Source: Candidatus Gemmiger stercoripullorum
Lineage (GTDB): Bacteria > Bacillota > Clostridia > Oscillospirales > Ruminococcaceae
Reading direction: 5' to 3'
Assembly: GCA_019119365.1 (NCBI GenBank)
Contig: DWXD01000062.1
Location: 1-39,838 of the forward strand
DNA length: 39,838 nt
Part shown: piece after piece, positions 30,794 to 38,640 of the stretch
How positions within the stretch are numbered: the stretch's first letter is position 1
Layout: each line of letters begins with the position of its first letter
The notes under the pieces: model-generated
Told to the model about the DNA's origin: nothing
Seen by the model: the letters and a program-made list of their open reading frames with translations, nothing else
The model's database searches: none
Made by a program: the position numbers and the translations under genes

Positions 30794-31309
30794 ATGTATG
30801 AACAAGGGGATATCGTCATCTACGGCGCGCAGGGCATCTGCCGTATCGAGGCGGTCGGGCCGCTGAACCTGCGCATCGGCGCGCCCGGCGCGCAGTATTA
30901 CACGCTGCGCTCGTATTACCACCCGGAGCTTGTCATCTATGCGCCGGTGGACGGTCACGCCATCGTCATGCGCGACCCGCTCACCCGCCAGCAGGCCGAA
31001 GCCGTCATCGACGACCTGCCCAACGTGCCCGAGCTGCGCATCACCGACGAAAAGGCCCGCGAGACCGCCTACCGCGCCGTGCTGCACGGCTGCGACTGCA
31101 GCGCGCTGGCCGGGCTCATCAAAACGCTGCACCACCGGCGGGAGCTCCGCGCCCGCCAGGGCCGCCGCCCCACCGGCCTGGACGACCGCTATTTCCGCCA
31201 GGCCGAAGACCAGCTCTACGGCGAGCTCGGCTATGTGCTGGGCATCGCGCGGGAGGACGCCCCCGCCTACATCCGCGAGCGCCTGGGTACCCGCGGCGCG
31301 GAAGAATGA
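30794..31309 (+). CDS. CarD-family transcriptional regulator
   Basis: Encodes 171 residues, normal for CarD. The N-terminal RNA-polymerase-interaction domain starts YEQGDIVIYGAQGICRIEAV, and the C-terminal helical part (RYFRQAEDQLYGELGYVLGI) contacts promoter DNA. CarD stabilises open complexes at ribosomal and other promoters. The ribosome site is weak (GTGG) and lies after an A-rich leader with a 10-base tandem repeat (AGCAGCACAA then AGCAGAACAA at 30759-30778), which is unlike the strong sites elsewhere in the window. The P1 peptidase gene begins 18 bases after its stop. Confidence 0.93.
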   Translation: MYEQGDIVIYGAQGICRIEAVGPLNLRIGAPGAQYYTLRSYYHPELVIYAPVDGHAIVMRDPLTRQQAEAVIDDLPNVPELRITDEKARETAYRAVLHGCDCSALAGLIKTLHHRRELRARQGRRPTGLDDRYFRQAEDQLYGELGYVLGIAREDAPAYIRERLGTRGAEE

Positions 31310-31327
31310 CCGTATAAGGAGGCCGCC

Positions 31328-32299
31328 ATGTTATACAGGGAAATCCCACTCACCGCCCTGCCCGGCGTCGCCATCGGCCACGCGCAGGACCCCGAAGCCG
31401 CCACCGGCTGCACCGTGCTGTTGTTCGGCCCGGACGGCGCGCCCGCCGGGCTGGATGTGCGCGGTGGCGGCCCGGCCAGCCGCGAAAGCGAGCTGCTCAA
31501 GCCGATGGCCGCGGCCGGGGCCATCCATGCCATCCTGCTGTCCGGCGGCAGCGCCTTCGGGCTGGACGCCGCGGGCGGCGTGCAGCAGTATCTGGAAGAG
31601 CGCGGCATCGGCTTTGACGTCGGTGTTGCGCGCGTGCCGCTGGTCTGCCAGGCCTGTCTGTTCGACCTCGGCCTCGGCCGCGCCGGGGTGCGCCCGGACA
31701 GGGCCATGGGCTATGCCGCCTGCCGGGCCGCCGGGACCGGCGTGCTGCAAACCGGCAACGTCGGCGCCGGGACCGGCGCGACGGTCGGCAAAACCAGCGG
31801 CATGGCCCGCTGTATGAAAGCGGGCCTCGGCGCTTATGCCGTGCAGCTGGGCGAAGTGCGGGTCGGTGCGCTTGTGGCGGTCAACGCCCTGGGCGATGTC
31901 TACAGCGCGGACGGCCGCCGCCTCGCGGGCCTGCGCGATGCCGACGGCGTCTTCCGCCCCGACAGCCCCGGCGCAGAGGACGCGCTGCTCGGCACGACCG
32001 AAGTGGTCGAGAACAAGTTTACCGGCAACACCACCCTCGGCGTTGTGCTGACCAACGCCCGCTTCCCCAAAGCCGCGCTGTGTAAGATCGCCGGCATGGC
32101 GCACGACGGCTACGCCCGCGCCATCCGCCCCGTGCACACGACGGCCGACGGCGACAGCATCTTTGCCGTCAGCCTCGGGAACCTTGCCGCCGACCAGGAC
32201 ACCGTCGGCGCGCTGGCCGCCCGCGTCATGGCCGAAGCCATCCGCCGCGCCGTGCATGTGCCCGGCGTGCCCGGCGCGCCGGGGCTGCTGGATTCATAA
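31328..32299 (+). CDS. P1-family (DmpA/BapA-type) peptidase
   Basis: Encodes 323 residues. Family S58 enzymes are self-cleaving Ntn-hydrolase-like aminopeptidases. The self-processing region is GNTTLGVVLTNA at about 233-244, with T235 or T236 the likely nucleophile. LSGGSAFGLDAAGGV (about 71-85), TGNVGAGTGATVGK and HTTADGDSIFAVS are conserved. AAGGAGG lies 6-7 bases before the ATG. It is probably co-transcribed with carD, and the peptidase has no obvious functional link to CarD. Confidence 0.92.
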   Translation: MLYREIPLTALPGVAIGHAQDPEAATGCTVLLFGPDGAPAGLDVRGGGPASRESELLKPMAAAGAIHAILLSGGSAFGLDAAGGVQQYLEERGIGFDVGVARVPLVCQACLFDLGLGRAGVRPDRAMGYAACRAAGTGVLQTGNVGAGTGATVGKTSGMARCMKAGLGAYAVQLGEVRVGALVAVNALGDVYSADGRRLAGLRDADGVFRPDSPGAEDALLGTTEVVENKFTGNTTLGVVLTNARFPKAALCKIAGMAHDGYARAIRPVHTTADGDSIFAVSLGNLAADQDTVGALAARVMAEAIRRAVHVPGVPGAPGLLDS

Positions 32300-32324
32300 C
32301 ACCAAAATTCCATCTTTTCCGCCG

Positions 32325-32357
32325 CAGCGCCGCAAAACGCGCTGCGGCGCTGTTTTT
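32325..32357 (+). terminator. Intrinsic terminator
   Basis: CAGCGCCGC pairs with GCGGCGCTG over a 10-base loop, followed by TTTTT. Confidence 0.85.
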
Positions 32358-32383
32358 GTGCGCGGGGGCCGGCGCGGCGGGCG

Positions 32384-32412
32384 TTGCTTTTGGCGGGGGA
32401 GTGGTGTACAAT
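32384..32412 (+). promoter_or_regulatory. Promoter of the gshA-like operon
   Basis: TTGCTT (32384-32389), 17 bases, TACAAT (32407-32412). The transcript would have a GC-rich leader of about 95 bases. Confidence 0.65.
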
Positions 32413-32424
32413 AAAGCGTGTATG

Positions 32425-32464
32425 CGCTGCGCCCCGCCCGGGCATGCTGGAAAGGGGCGCAGCG
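32425..32464 (+). promoter_or_regulatory. Strong hairpin in the gshA-like leader
   Basis: CGCTGCGCCCC pairs perfectly with GGGGCGCAGCG (11 bases) around an 18-base loop that starts with the palindrome GCCCGGGC. A second GGGGC/GCCCC stem follows before the AGGAGG. It does not match a riboswitch that I know, and its role is unknown. Confidence 0.55.
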
Positions 32465-32516
32465 AGCGCTGCGGGGCTGTGCGGCCCCGGGCGGCCGCGG
32501 CAGACAGGAGGTTATT

Positions 32517-33743
32517 TTGGCAAACCTGAGCAAACAGAAAGAAGCGATGGTCGGCTATTTCCGCGCCGGGTGCAAACCGGAGGGCCAGCTGACCGTGGGG
32601 TTGGAAGTTGAACACTTTCTCACCCATACAGACGGCGCCCCCGCCGCCTTTGAAGAAGTACAGGCGGCCATGCTGGCGCTGCAGCAGAGCGGCGATGTGC
32701 CGCTTGTGCAGGACGGCGAAACGGTCGGGCTGCGCAGCAGCGGCTATGTCCTGACGCTGGAACCGGCCGCCCAGCTGGAGATCAGCATCACGCCGCAGAA
32801 AAGCGTCGGCGCGCTGATGGCCGTGTACGAGGCGTTCGCGGCGCGGCTGCGCCGGGCGCTGGCCCCGCTGGGGCTGCGCGCCTGGAACCTGGGCTACCAC
32901 CCGACCCGCCGCGCCGCCGCGCTGCCGCTGATCCCCAAAAAGCGGTACGAAGTCATGGACCGCTACCTGCAAAAGCGCGGCCGCCACGGCACGCAGATGA
33001 TGCGCGGCACGGCTTCGACCCAGATCTCGGTCGACTATTTCAGCGAGCAGGACTTTGTGCGCAAGTTCCGCGTTGCCTGCCTGATCGCGCCGCTGCTGGC
33101 GCTGCTGACCGACAACGCCCCCGTCTACGAGGGCGAGCGCAACCGCACCGCCAGCGTGCGCACGATGGTCTGGAACGATGTCGACCCCGACCGCTGCGGC
33201 ATCCCGCCCATGCTGATGGACGAGGATTTCGGCTTTGCCGCCTATGCCGACCATGTGCTGCAAAAGCCGCTGATCGTGGCGCGCCACGGCCCGCGCACCG
33301 AGGGCGTCGGCCGCAAATCGGCGTTTGAGGTCTACCCCTCGGCGCTGCAAAAAGACGAGATCGAGCAGATTTTGTCCATGTTCTTCTTTGACGTGCGGCT
33401 CAAAAACTATATCGAGATCCGCGTGGCGGACAGCATGCCCGCGCCGTTCATTGCCGGGTATGCCGAACTCATCAAGGCCATCTTTTCGAGCCCGGCCGCG
33501 CAGGAGAGCATCCTGCGCCACTACGCCGGGGCCACGGTCAGCGCCATCGAGGCCGCCAAGCTCGGCATCTGCTGCCACGGCTACCAGGCGCAGGTCTACG
33601 GCCGCCCGGTGGCCGATGAGATCGCCTGGCTGATGGCCCAGGCCAAGAGCCGTTTTTCCACCCCCGGCGCGCGCTGCCGCCTGGAGCCGCTGGCCGCGCT
33701 GGCCGCCCGGAAAACCACCCTGCGGGAGGAACTGCCCCTATGA
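32517..33743 (+). CDS. Glutamate-cysteine ligase-like protein (GCS2 family)
   Basis: Encodes 408 residues from a TTG start. GCS2-type enzymes join the gamma-carboxyl of glutamate to an amino group, in most cases cysteine. Visible marks are LTVGLEVEHFLTH (about 20-32), LEPAAQLEISITPQ near residue 79-92, RMGTASTQISVDY-type TASTQISVDY and PRTEGVGRKSAFEVYPS. TTG at 32517 follows AGGAGG by 5 bases, and the conserved part begins soon after. Its stop overlaps the ATP-grasp gene by 4 bases, so the products likely act in one pathway. Substrates are unproven; EgtA-like and other ATP-dependent carboxylate-amine ligases are alternatives. Confidence 0.85.
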   Translation: MANLSKQKEAMVGYFRAGCKPEGQLTVGLEVEHFLTHTDGAPAAFEEVQAAMLALQQSGDVPLVQDGETVGLRSSGYVLTLEPAAQLEISITPQKSVGALMAVYEAFAARLRRALAPLGLRAWNLGYHPTRRAAALPLIPKKRYEVMDRYLQKRGRHGTQMMRGTASTQISVDYFSEQDFVRKFRVACLIAPLLALLTDNAPVYEGERNRTASVRTMVWNDVDPDRCGIPPMLMDEDFGFAAYADHVLQKPLIVARHGPRTEGVGRKSAFEVYPSALQKDEIEQILSMFFFDVRLKNYIEIRVADSMPAPFIAGYAELIKAIFSSPAAQESILRHYAGATVSAIEAAKLGICCHGYQAQVYGRPVADEIAWLMAQAKSRFSTPGARCRLEPLAALAARKTTLREELPL

Positions 33744-35089
33744 ACGTGACGAAACCGATCCGATCCGCCCAGGCGCTGCACCTCAACTGCCTGGGGCGCG
33801 CCGCGCGCGACCCCGCGGCCCTGCGCCGCGAATTTGACGCGATGGTGCTGTATATGAAAGGCAGCACGGCGCTGCACCACGGCGAGTATGTCCGCAGCTG
33901 CTACCTGCCCAAGCTGTTCACCGAAAGCCAGTTTGCGGCGCTGGCGGCGGATATGCGCGTGCTGTACGGCATCTTTGCCAAAGTCACCGACGCTTTCTTT
34001 GCCGATGAAAGCTACCGCGCGCTGTTCCACTTTGACGCCGCGGCCACCGACCTTGTGCTGCACGCCGACCGCCGCGCCGCGCTGCTGCCCATGGCCCGCA
34101 TCGACTTTTTCTACAACGACCTGACCGGCGACTATACGTTCTGCGAGTTCAACACCGACGGCAGCAGCGCCATGAACGAGGACCGCGAACTGCACAACGC
34201 CCAGCGCCTTTCGGAAACCTACCGCACCTTCACGGCCGCCCACCATACCCGCCGCTGCGAACTGTTCGACAGCTGGGTGGACACGGTGCTGCGCATCTGG
34301 CAGCGCAGCGGCCGCGGCGGCGCGCAGCCGCCCGCCGTCGCCATCGTCGATTATCTCGAGTGCGGCAGCGTCAACGAGTTTGAAATATTCCGCCGCCGGT
34401 TTGAGGCCCGCGGCCTGCCCGCCGAAGTCTGCGACGTGCGCGACCTGCGCTTTGACGGCAAGGCGCTGACCGGCCCGGCCGGGCGGCGCATCGACGTTAT
34501 TTACCGCCGCGCCGTCACCAGCGACGTGCTGCGCCATCTGGACGAAAGCCAGGCCATGATCCGCGCCGCGCGCGCCGGGGCGGTGCTGCTGCTGGGCGAT
34601 TTCCACACCCAGATCGTACACAACAAGGAGCTTTTCCGCGTGCTGCACCTGCCGCAGACCGCCGCGCTGCTCACCCCGGCCGAGCGCCAGTACATCCATG
34701 ACCATGTGCCCTATACGGTCGAATACACAAAAGACCTGGCCGCGCGCGTCATGGCGGAAAAAGACCGCTGGATTCTCAAGCCCGCCGATTCCTACGGCTC
34801 GCGCGGGGTGCACGCAGGGGTGGAGTCCACGCCCGAACAGTGGCGCGCCATCGTCGCCGCCACGCCGGAGACCGGCATGCTGCTGCAGGCGTTCCACCGC
34901 CCGTTTGTCAGCGAAAACTACGGCTATGACGCCGCCGGGCGTTTCGGCCGCCACCGCTACTACAACCTGACCGGCCTCTATGTCTACGACGGCGTGCCGC
35001 AGGGGCTTTACTCCCGCGTGGCGCTCACGCCGGTCATCTCCTCCCAGTACAGCGAAAAGGCGCTGCCCACGCTGATCGTGCAGGACTGA
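33740..35089 (+). CDS. Glutathionylspermidine-synthase-like ATP-grasp ligase
   Basis: Encodes 449 residues. ATP-grasp marks are DFFYNDLTGDYTFCEFNTDG with SSAMNEDRE (about 129-155), which resembles the acidic EFN-D site of the glutathionylspermidine synthase C-terminal domain, the DVIYRRAVTSD segment, and the ATP-binding WILKPADSYGSRGVHAG (about 345-361). No amidase domain is present. The enzyme should form an amide bond with ATP; the acceptor is unknown. It overlaps the GCS2 gene (ATGA), which suggests it takes a gamma-glutamyl product as substrate. Confidence 0.83.
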   Translation: MNVTKPIRSAQALHLNCLGRAARDPAALRREFDAMVLYMKGSTALHHGEYVRSCYLPKLFTESQFAALAADMRVLYGIFAKVTDAFFADESYRALFHFDAAATDLVLHADRRAALLPMARIDFFYNDLTGDYTFCEFNTDGSSAMNEDRELHNAQRLSETYRTFTAAHHTRRCELFDSWVDTVLRIWQRSGRGGAQPPAVAIVDYLECGSVNEFEIFRRRFEARGLPAEVCDVRDLRFDGKALTGPAGRRIDVIYRRAVTSDVLRHLDESQAMIRAARAGAVLLLGDFHTQIVHNKELFRVLHLPQTAALLTPAERQYIHDHVPYTVEYTKDLAARVMAEKDRWILKPADSYGSRGVHAGVESTPEQWRAIVAATPETGMLLQAFHRPFVSENYGYDAAGRFGRHRYYNLTGLYVYDGVPQGLYSRVALTPVISSQYSEKALPTLIVQD

Positions 35090-35103
35090 CGCTGCATGAA
35101 TCC

Positions 35104-35156
35104 GGGCCTTCCGGCGGATACTATAAAAAAGCGTATCCATCGCCCAAAGGAGGCCC
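35104..35156 (+). promoter_or_regulatory. Nested hairpin that can cover the dinB-like ribosome site
   Basis: GGGCCTTCC (35104-35112) can pair with GGAGGCCC (35149-35156), with one bulge. GGATAC/GTATCC forms an inner stem (35117-35122, 35133-35138). GGAGG is the ribosome site of the next gene, so the fold would limit its translation. Confidence 0.5.
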
Positions 35157-35160
35157 ACCC

Positions 35161-35682
35161 ATGCGGGAATCTTCCTACCATGCCGTTTTGACCGAGATGA
35201 CCGTGCGCGCTCTGTGGGAGACGCAGAACGTGCTGGACTGCATCCCGGACGCCATCTGGGACAAGCCCTACGGCGGCGCGCCGCTGTGGCAGTATATCTA
35301 CCACATGCTGCACGCGCTGGACCAGTGGTTCATCAACCCGCGGGACAACGATTTTATCGAACCGCCCATCCACGCCCCGCACCTGCAGGACCTGGCCATC
35401 TACCCGGCCGCGCGGCTGAGCCGCCGCCAGATCGGCGAGTATTTCTACACGATCAAGGCCAAACTTTCGCTGTATCTGACCTCCCTGCATGACGAGGACC
35501 TGCTGCAGCGCCCCGAAAACTGTCCCTGGACCCGCCTGACGCTGATTTTGGCGCAGTACCGCCACCTGCACCTGCACCTGGGCATGCTCATGGGCTTTGT
35601 GCTGGCGGAGACCGGCCTGTGCCCGCGCACGCTGGACCTGGGCGCGGAGATCCCCCGCGTGCCCTATGACCCCTATGCCTGA
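35161..35682 (+). CDS. DinB-fold (DfsB/BstA-like) protein
   Basis: Encodes 173 residues in a four-helix bundle. Metal-binding histidines of the DinB fold are H48 (YIYHMLHALDQWF) and H135/H139 (YRHLHLHLGML, HxxxH), counted from this start. Members of this fold include thiol S-transferases that use bacillithiol (BstA) or mycothiol, but many are uncharacterised. It is 71 bases downstream of the ATP-grasp gene with no terminator between them, so co-transcription is likely. AAAGGAGG lies 6-7 bases before the ATG. Confidence 0.85.
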   Translation: MRESSYHAVLTEMTVRALWETQNVLDCIPDAIWDKPYGGAPLWQYIYHMLHALDQWFINPRDNDFIEPPIHAPHLQDLAIYPAARLSRRQIGEYFYTIKAKLSLYLTSLHDEDLLQRPENCPWTRLTLILAQYRHLHLHLGMLMGFVLAETGLCPRTLDLGAEIPRVPYDPYA

Positions 35683-35703
35683 ACCCCGAAGGAGGGGAAC
35701 TTT

Positions 35704-36159
35704 ATGAACCGCATCGCCCCCTACCTGCGGGCGCTGGCCGCCGCGGCCGTTTTGCTGCTGTGCGCCTGCGCCCCGCGGGTGGACCCCACCCCGGTCTGGC
35801 AGACCATACTGCCCGGCAGCGGCGCCGGGCTGACCATCGCCAACTGCGCGGTGGAAGAGACCACGACCCCCGGCGACGGCCAGGCGTCCCTCCCGCTGCT
35901 GCGCTGCGACGGCGTCGCGCTGCTGACCATCACCGGCGCCGGCGCCGAACAGGTGGACCTGCGCTTTGCATTGCCGGACACCGACGGCGTCCGCTTTTAT
36001 AACGACAACCTCCCGGCCGAAAAGATCGACTATGTCCTGACGGCCGGGGAGGACGGCAGCTTGCAGTACCGCCTGGACACCGCCTACAGCTTCGCCCTTA
36101 CCGTCACCACAGCGGAAGGCAGCGACACGCTCATCATCGACTGCCGCCGGGAACTCTAA
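35704..36159 (+). CDS. Predicted lipoprotein, unknown function
   Basis: Encodes 151 residues. The signal peptide (about 1-21) ends in LLLCAC, with Cys22 the likely lipid-modified residue. The mature part is rich in beta-strand pattern (LTIANCAVEETT, LTITGAGAEQVDLRFALPD) and looks like a small secreted beta domain. GAAGGAGGGG lies 8 bases before the ATG. It is 21 bases after the dinB-like stop, so it probably belongs to the same operon. Confidence 0.8.
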   Translation: MNRIAPYLRALAAAAVLLLCACAPRVDPTPVWQTILPGSGAGLTIANCAVEETTTPGDGQASLPLLRCDGVALLTITGAGAEQVDLRFALPDTDGVRFYNDNLPAEKIDYVLTAGEDGSLQYRLDTAYSFALTVTTAEGSDTLIIDCRREL

Positions 36160-36167
36160 ACGAAAAA

Positions 36168-36214
36168 AAACGCCGCCCCGCGGGAGCGCTGTGCTCCGGC
36201 GGGGCGGCGTTTTA
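36168..36214. terminator. Bidirectional terminator between convergent genes
   Basis: AACGCCGCCCCGC pairs with GCGGGGCGGCGTT over 13 bases with an inner GGAGC/GCTCC stem. A run of eight A precedes it and TTTT follows. It serves the lipoprotein gene and the mscS-like gene. Confidence 0.92.
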
Positions 36215-36228
36215 CGCAGGGGCAGACA

Positions 36229-37323
36229 TCAGTCCGCCCCGTTTTTTTCGATGTACACGCTGGTGGAAGGGAACGCGAATTCGCAGCCGCAGCGCGCGAC
36301 CAGGTCCATGATCTGCAGGTTCAGCCGGTTCTGCAGCGCGCGGTATTCGGCCAGGCCCAGCGTCGTCACATACAGCCGCACGTCAATGTCCAGGCTGGAC
36401 GCGCCGAACCCGGCCAGGATCACCTGCACGCTGTCCGGCACGACCTCGGCGTCGGCGCGCAGCAGCGCGGTCAGCCCGGCGCACAGCGCCTCGACGCGGC
36501 TGCGCCCGGCGGCGTAGGTCACGCCGATGCGGAAATTCCACAGGCGGGTGCTGCGGTTGGTCACGTTCTGGATATACTCGGCGCTGACCTTGGAATTTTC
36601 CACCGAGATCACGCAGTTGTCCGGCGTGCGGATCTTGGTCGAACGGAAGCTGATCTCCTCCACTGTGCCCTCAAACGTGCCCAGCACGATGTAATCGCCG
36701 ATGCCGAACGGCTGCTCCATGACCAGCGTCACACCCGCGATCAGGTTGGACAGCGTGCTCTGCGCCGCCAGCGAGACGGCCAGCCCGGCCACCCCCGCGC
36801 CCGCCAGCAGCCCGGCCACCGGCACGCCGAACAGTTCCAGCACGGCCAGCACAGCCAGCGCCGCCACCAGCGCGCGGAAGATGCGCTCAAAAAAGCGCAC
36901 CATCGTCTTGTTGCTTTCCAGGTCCAGGCGGTCCTGCGCGCTGCGGAACAAAAGCCCGCACACCCCGGCGCTGCGCCACAGCCCCCACGCCAGCAGCGCG
37001 ATGACGGCGGCGGAGAACAGCGGCCCCGCCACCGCGTTGACCTGCGCGGGCGGCGCGAGCAGCGGCGCGGCCAGCACCGCGCCGTAAACGAGCGCGGCGC
37101 GCAGCAAAAGCACCAGCGGCTCGGCAAAGCCGTCGTATACGATGCGCACCCACTCCGGCAGGCGGGCGACCACATTGCGCCGCAGCGCCGCGGCCAAAAG
37201 CCGGTACAGCCGCGCGCCCAGCAGCGCCGCCAGCGCCAGCGCCACGGCCAGCCCCAGCCGCAGCCAGAACCCGTGCGTGTTGACAAAGGCGAGAAACGCG
37301 GTGAAAAATGCAGGTCGTTCCAT
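36229..37323 (-). CDS. MscS-family mechanosensitive ion channel
   Basis: Encodes 364 residues. Four hydrophobic segments in the first about 190 residues are followed by the MscS core: the pore helix around AGVAGLAVSLAAQSTLSNLIAGV (about 158-180), then the beta domain (GIGDYIVLGTFEGTVEEISFRSTKIRTPDNCVISVENSKV split here as GIGDYIVLG and VEEISFRSTKIRTPDN), and the C-terminal alpha/beta domain. It opens on membrane tension after hypo-osmotic shock. ATG at 37323 has AAGGAGG 6 bases upstream; an upstream ATG would lack one. Confidence 0.93.
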   Translation of the reverse strand: MERPAFFTAFLAFVNTHGFWLRLGLAVALALAALLGARLYRLLAAALRRNVVARLPEWVRIVYDGFAEPLVLLLRAALVYGAVLAAPLLAPPAQVNAVAGPLFSAAVIALLAWGLWRSAGVCGLLFRSAQDRLDLESNKTMVRFFERIFRALVAALAVLAVLELFGVPVAGLLAGAGVAGLAVSLAAQSTLSNLIAGVTLVMEQPFGIGDYIVLGTFEGTVEEISFRSTKIRTPDNCVISVENSKVSAEYIQNVTNRSTRLWNFRIGVTYAAGRSRVEALCAGLTALLRADAEVVPDSVQVILAGFGASSLDIDVRLYVTTLGLAEYRALQNRLNLQIMDLVARCGCEFAFPSTSVYIEKNGAD

Positions 37324-37414
37324 CGGCGGCCTCCTTGCAAAAAAGCGTTGCATGCAGTGCATATGGCTTAATTATAGCACAGCGGCAGCCGTTTTTCAAA
37401 AGCCGCGCGCCCCG

Positions 37415-37442
37415 TTGACATTCCGCCCGGTTGTGCTATACT
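37415..37442 (+). promoter_or_regulatory. Promoter of ribU, extended -10
   Basis: Perfect TTGACA (37415-37420), a 16-base spacer ending TGC, and TATACT (37437-37442), about 20 bases before the riboswitch. Confidence 0.85.
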
Positions 37443-37457
37443 GTATGGTAGAAAGTC

Positions 37458-37575
37458 TGTTTCAGGGCGGGGTGAAATTCCCCACCGGCGGTACAGCCCG
37501 CGACCGGCCGCTCTGCGGCCGCTGATTCGGTGAAACTCCGAAGCCGACGGTATAGTCCGGATGGAAGAAACGGAA
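37458..37575 (+). promoter_or_regulatory. FMN riboswitch (RFN element)
   Basis: The conserved RFN blocks are present in order: AGGGCGGGGTGAAATTCCCC, ACCGGCGGT, AGCCCGCGA, GATTCGGTGAAACTCCGAAG, CCGACGGT and ATAGTCCGGATGGAAGAAA. The P3 region GCCGC/GCGGC is variable. It senses FMN and controls the terminator at 37598. Confidence 0.97.
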
Positions 37576-37597
37576 GCTGTTTGCTATGCCCGTGTTT

Positions 37598-37627
37598 CGC
37601 CCTGCCGTTTTTTGGCAGGGCGTTTTT
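37598..37627 (+). terminator. Riboswitch-controlled terminator
   Basis: CGCCCTGCC pairs with GGCAGGGCG over a GTTTTTT loop, with TTTTT after it. It should form when FMN is bound and stop transcription before ribU. Confidence 0.85.
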
Positions 37628-37722
37628 GTTTGGGCGGCGCAAGTTCTCCCGGTCCACACTGTTTCCGGCTTTCAAAAAAATCTTTTTGAAATGGCCGGGA
37701 ACACCCGGCCGGGAGGTATTGT

Positions 37723-38331
37723 ATGCAAACCACAAGCAAAGTCCGTCCGCTCGCCGTCACCGCCATGTTGTCCGCCGTGGGCTGCGTGCTCATGATGCTG
37801 GACTTCCCCCTGCCCATGCTCATCCCTGCCTTTGTCAAGATGGACGTCTCCGAGCTGCCCGCGCTGCTCGCCTCGTTCAGCCTCGGGCCGGTGTACGGCA
37901 TCCTGGTCTGCCTGCTCAAAAACCTGCTGGCGGCCATCTTCCACGGCTCCACGCTGGGCATCGGCGAGGTGTGCAACTTTTTGATGGGCGCGGTCTTTAC
38001 CGGCGTGGCCGGGCTCATCTACCAGCGCCGCAAGACCCGCCGGAGCGCGGTCGCCGCCTCGCTTGTCGGCGCGGCGGCCATGGCGGTCGCCAGCGTGCCC
38101 ATCAACTTTTTCTTCAGCTACCCGGTCTATGCGGCGGCTTTCGGCGGTATGGACGCCATCATCGCGGCGTATCAGGAGCTCAACCCCGGCATGAACAGCC
38201 TGCTCGGCTGCCTGATTGCGTTCAACCTGCCGTTCACGCTGGTCAAGGGCCTGGTGGACGCCGCGCTCTGCTTTTTGATCTACAAGCCGCTTTCGCCGGT
38301 GCTGCACGGCCGCGTGGGCCGGCCTGCCTGA
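37723..38331 (+). CDS. ribU: Riboflavin ECF transporter S component RibU
   Basis: Encodes 202 residues with about six membrane segments. It is the substrate-binding S subunit of an energy-coupling-factor transporter; the shared ATPases and T subunit are encoded elsewhere. Conserved features are DFPLPMLIPAFVKMDVSELP near the N-terminus and GPVYGILVCLLKNLLAAIFHGS, followed by GEVCNFLMGAVF. Riboflavin specificity is confirmed by the FMN riboswitch upstream. GGGAGG lies before the ATG, and the N-terminus fits the family. Confidence 0.95.
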   Translation: MQTTSKVRPLAVTAMLSAVGCVLMMLDFPLPMLIPAFVKMDVSELPALLASFSLGPVYGILVCLLKNLLAAIFHGSTLGIGEVCNFLMGAVFTGVAGLIYQRRKTRRSAVAASLVGAAAMAVASVPINFFFSYPVYAAAFGGMDAIIAAYQELNPGMNSLLGCLIAFNLPFTLVKGLVDAALCFLIYKPLSPVLHGRVGRPA

Positions 38332-38381
38332 ATGGCGGATGGATTTTAGGCAAAACAGCTAAATTGTCCCGCAAAAAATCG

Positions 38382-38410
38382 TTGACATGAACAGTTCTCT
38401 GTGGTAAGAT
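38382..38410 (+). promoter_or_regulatory. Promoter of metK
   Basis: TTGACA (38382-38387), 17 bases, TAAGAT (38405-38410), directly before the SAM riboswitch. Confidence 0.75.
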
Positions 38411-38433
38411 AATCCCCGACATCAGAATAGCAA

Positions 38434-38529
38434 CTTATCAAGAGTGGCTGAGGGAACAGGCCCTGTGAAGCCCGGCAACCTGCGCGCAGCGTAAGGTGCC
38501 AAGTCCTGCGGGAAACCGGAAGATAAGCG
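38434..38529 (+). promoter_or_regulatory. SAM-I riboswitch (S-box)
   Basis: It shows the S-box blocks: CTTATCAAGAGTGGCTGAGG, GAACAGGCCCTGTGAAGCCC, GGCAACCTGCG, AAGGTGCCAAGTCCTGCGGG and the closing GAAGATAAG that pairs with CTTATC. The 309-base gap before metK is filled by this element, its promoter and its terminator. Confidence 0.97.
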
Positions 38530-38532
38530 ATC

Positions 38533-38576
38533 AGCGCGCTTTCCGTGCCCCGGCACGGGGGGCGCGCTTTGGTTTT
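38533..38576 (+). terminator. Riboswitch-controlled terminator
   Basis: AGCGCGC pairs with GCGCGCT outside an inner CCGTGC/GCACGG stem, followed by TTGGTTTT. It should form when SAM is bound. Confidence 0.75.
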
Positions 38577-38640
38577 CGGCAAGTTGCCTTTCTGACCCCG
38601 CATTTTTCCGCCGCAAGGCATTTCACCAAGGAGGCAACGT

